Below, piece by piece: positions 62,343 to 64,000 of a stretch of DNA of 64,000 bases. Location of the stretch: the NCBI RefSeq assembly GCF_016587435.1, contig NZ_BNJJ01000024.1, positions 1 to 64,000 on the forward strand, given 5' to 3'. The notes beneath the pieces are model-generated. The model ran no database searches. It was not told the DNA's origin and saw nothing but the letters and a program-made list of their open reading frames with translations. The stretch comes from Dictyobacter formicarum. Its GTDB lineage: Bacteria; Chloroflexota; Ktedonobacteria; Ktedonobacterales; Ktedonobacteraceae. The first letter of the stretch is position 1. Each line of letters starts with the position of its first letter. The translations under genes and the position numbers were made by a program.

Positions 62343-64000
62343 ATGGCGAAAGTAATTGGCATTGATCTGGGGACAACCAATTCAGCAATGGCTGTCATCG
62401 AGGCTGGTGAACCAACCGTTATGGAGAACAGCGAGGGGTCACGTATCACACCTTCGGTCGTGGCAATCACAAAAAATGGTGAGCGACTGGTCGGTCAGGT
62501 GGCAAAGCGTCAGGCCGTCACAAATCCAGAAAATACCATTTTTTCGATCAAACGCCTGATGGGGCGCAAATTCAATGATCCTGAAGTACAGCGCACCATA
62601 AAAATGGTGCCTTATAAGATCACCCCTGCACCTAATGGCGATGTGCGCGTGTTGATGGGTGGACGAGAATATAGTCCACCAGAGATCTCAGCCATGATTC
62701 TGCAAAAATTGCGCATTGATGCAGAGGCGAAATTGGGTGAGCGTATCACCCAGGCTGTGATTACGGTTCCTGCTTACTTTAACGATTCGCAGCGCCAGGC
62801 AACCAAGGATGCTGGCACAATCGCGGGCATGGAAGTCTTACGTATCATTAACGAGCCGACCGCGGCTTCACTGGCCTACGGACTGGATAAGAAACACGAC
62901 GAGATTATCGCTGTCTATGACCTTGGTGGAGGAACATTCGATATATCGATTCTACAACTGGGGGAGGGCGTCTTTGAGGTTAAGGCTACTAATGGCGATA
63001 CGCATTTAGGCGGTGACGACTTTGACCAACGTATCATCGATTGGCTGGTAGGTGAGTTCCGCAAAGATCAAGGCATCGATCTGAGCAAGGATCGCATGGC
63101 GCTGCAGCGCTTGAAGGAAGCGGCTGAGCGCGCCAAGGTTGAGTTGTCGTCTTCACAGCAAACAGAGATTAACCTGCCTTTCATTACCGCGGATGCCAGT
63201 GGCCCACGTCATATGATAATCACATTGACGAGACCTAAACTGGAGCAACTGGTGGGCGATCTGATTGAGAAAACACGTGGCCCCGTTATGAAGGCTCTGG
63301 AAGATGCAGGCGTCAAGCCTAACGAGGTCAATGAAGTAGTTCTAGTTGGTGGCCAGACTCGTATGCCGGCGGTGGTTGATATGGTGCGGAAGATTTTCGG
63401 CAAAGAGCCGCATAAGGGCGTCAATCCTGACGAGGTGGTGGCTGTCGGCGCCGCCATTCAGGCAGGCGTGCTACAGGGTGAAATGAAGGACGTTCTGCTG
63501 CTCGACGTTACGCCTCTCTCATTAGGTGTTGAAACTATGGGCGGCGTAATGACGAAGTTGATCGAACGTAACACAACCATTCCGGCGCACAAGAGCGAGA
63601 TCTTTAGCACCGCGGAAGATAATCAGTCGGCGGTAGACATCCATGTCCTCCAGGGTGAGCGCGAATTGGCGCGCGACAATAAGAGTCTGGGACGCTTCAG
63701 GTTGGAGGGCATTGCCCCGGCGCCGCGTGGGGTGCCGCAAATCGAGGTGGCCTTTGATATTGATGCCAATGGCATCCTCCACGTCACGGCTAGAGACAAG
63801 GCGACTGGTCGCGAGCAAAAGATTACGATTACGGCCTCCAGCGGTCTCTCCACGGAGGAGGTCGAAAAATTGGTGCGTGACGCCGAGCAACACGCGCAGG
63901 AAGACAAGCAGCGACGTGAGGAGATCGAAACACGCAATCGCGCGGACAGCGTGGCTTACCAGGCAGAGCGCACATTGAAGGATGTCGGCGACAAACTTTC
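62343..64000 (+). CDS. dnaK: Chaperone DnaK (Hsp70), 3' end outside window
   Basis: About 552 codons are present. DnaK binds exposed hydrophobic peptides with ATP-driven cycling together with DnaJ and GrpE. Landmarks: phosphate 1 motif [41 protein letters not shown], phosphate 2 [32 protein letters not shown], adenosine motif [13 protein letters not shown], the interdomain linker [15 protein letters not shown], and the start of the lid with [22 protein letters not shown]. The substrate-binding beta domain is complete. The long insertion typical of Gram-negative DnaK near residue 80 is absent, as in Gram-positive-type forms. Start ATG 62343. Downstream genes (grpE, dnaJ) would lie beyond the window. 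Confidence 0.97.
   Translation, partial: MAKVIGIDLGTTNSAMAVIEAGEPTVMENSEGSRITPSVVAITKNGERLVGQVAKRQAVTNPENTIFSIKRLMGRKFNDPEVQRTIKMVPYKITPAPNGDVRVLMGGREYSPPEISAMILQKLRIDAEAKLGERITQAVITVPAYFNDSQRQATKDAGTIAGMEVLRIINEPTAASLAYGLDKKHDEIIAVYDLGGGTFDISILQLGEGVFEVKATNGDTHLGGDDFDQRIIDWLVGEFRKDQGIDLSKDRMALQRLKEAAERAKVELSSSQQTEINLPFITADASGPRHMIITLTRPKLEQLVGDLIEKTRGPVMKALEDAGVKPNEVNEVVLVGGQTRMPAVVDMVRKIFGKEPHKGVNPDEVVAVGAAIQAGVLQGEMKDVLLLDVTPLSLGVETMGGVMTKLIERNTTIPAHKSEIFSTAEDNQSAVDIHVLQGERELARDNKSLGRFRLEGIAPAPRGVPQIEVAFDIDANGILHVTARDKATGREQKITITASSGLSTEEVEKLVRDAEQHAQEDKQRREEIETRNRADSVAYQAERTLKDVGDKL

Overview
The window looks like a chromosomal segment of a filamentous, spore-forming Ktedonobacteria-type Chloroflexota. 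This is an inference from gene content: Gram-positive-style lipoproteins, secreted carbohydrate-active enzymes with PT-rich linkers, an F420/LLM-type oxidoreductase, DUF2277, HxlR/ROK/MerR/TetR regulators, and many long perfect palindromes between genes. No rRNA, tRNA, CRISPR array, integrase or transposase gene was recognised. Both ends cut genes: an amidase at the left and dnaK at the right.

Layout. 1-6.9 kb: amidase, a small protein translationally coupled to an ECF sigma factor, then glucose dehydrogenase, a GH15 glucoamylase/trehalase-like enzyme (frameshifted), an aquaporin and a phosphoribosyltransferase. 6.9-12.5 kb: remnant of a regulator cut by a palindromic repeat, lysA, a secreted GH43 enzyme behind a LacI-type operator, and a PhzF-family protein. 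12.5-21.8 kb: a visibly GC-richer block with a heterodimeric ABC exporter behind a long leader, an NmrA-like reductase, a MerR regulator, then TetR, a GT1 glycosyltransferase and an O-methyltransferase. 21.8-29.3 kb: an alpha-galactoside locus (ROK repressor with an operator on its promoter, secreted GH27, sugar ABC transporter). 29.3-36.4 kb: repeats, a divergent HxlR/DoxX pair plus an MFS exporter sharing one operator sequence, an LLM oxidoreductase, an ankyrin protein, an NmrA-like protein, DUF2277 and a methyltransferase.

36.9-48.7 kb is the most interesting part: a probable poly(3-hydroxybutyrate) scavenging locus. It has a TetR regulator, an acyl-CoA ligase, an operon livH-livM-livG-livF-bdh (branched-chain-type ABC importer plus 3-hydroxybutyrate dehydrogenase), a lipoprotein binding component, an alpha/beta hydrolase and a secreted PHB-depolymerase-type esterase. 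Five copies of one heptad-spaced operator (core ATGANNCATGNNTCAT) lie upstream of the tetR gene, in the divergent importer promoter (two sites) and upstream of the depolymerase (two sites), tying these genes into one regulon. I read the pathway as: secreted esterase cuts the polymer, the ABC system imports 3-hydroxybutyrate or oligomers, Bdh makes acetoacetate, and the ligase activates an acid to its CoA ester.

48.7-64 kb: a two-component system (kinase frameshifted), two tandem MHS-family transporters (first one frameshifted), a BNR/YCF48-like lipoprotein, a MOSC-flavodoxin-reductase-ferredoxin fusion, a lipoprotein behind a structured leader, an ECF sigma factor paired with a membrane Rieske protein, an unknown protein and dnaK.

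Two features recur across the window. One is a family of intergenic repeats with conserved flanks around a long perfect palindrome whose sequence differs in every copy. The other is a set of one-base frameshifts at G/C homopolymers (three at G5 runs that would be repaired by a sixth G), which may be sequencing errors rather than real gene loss.
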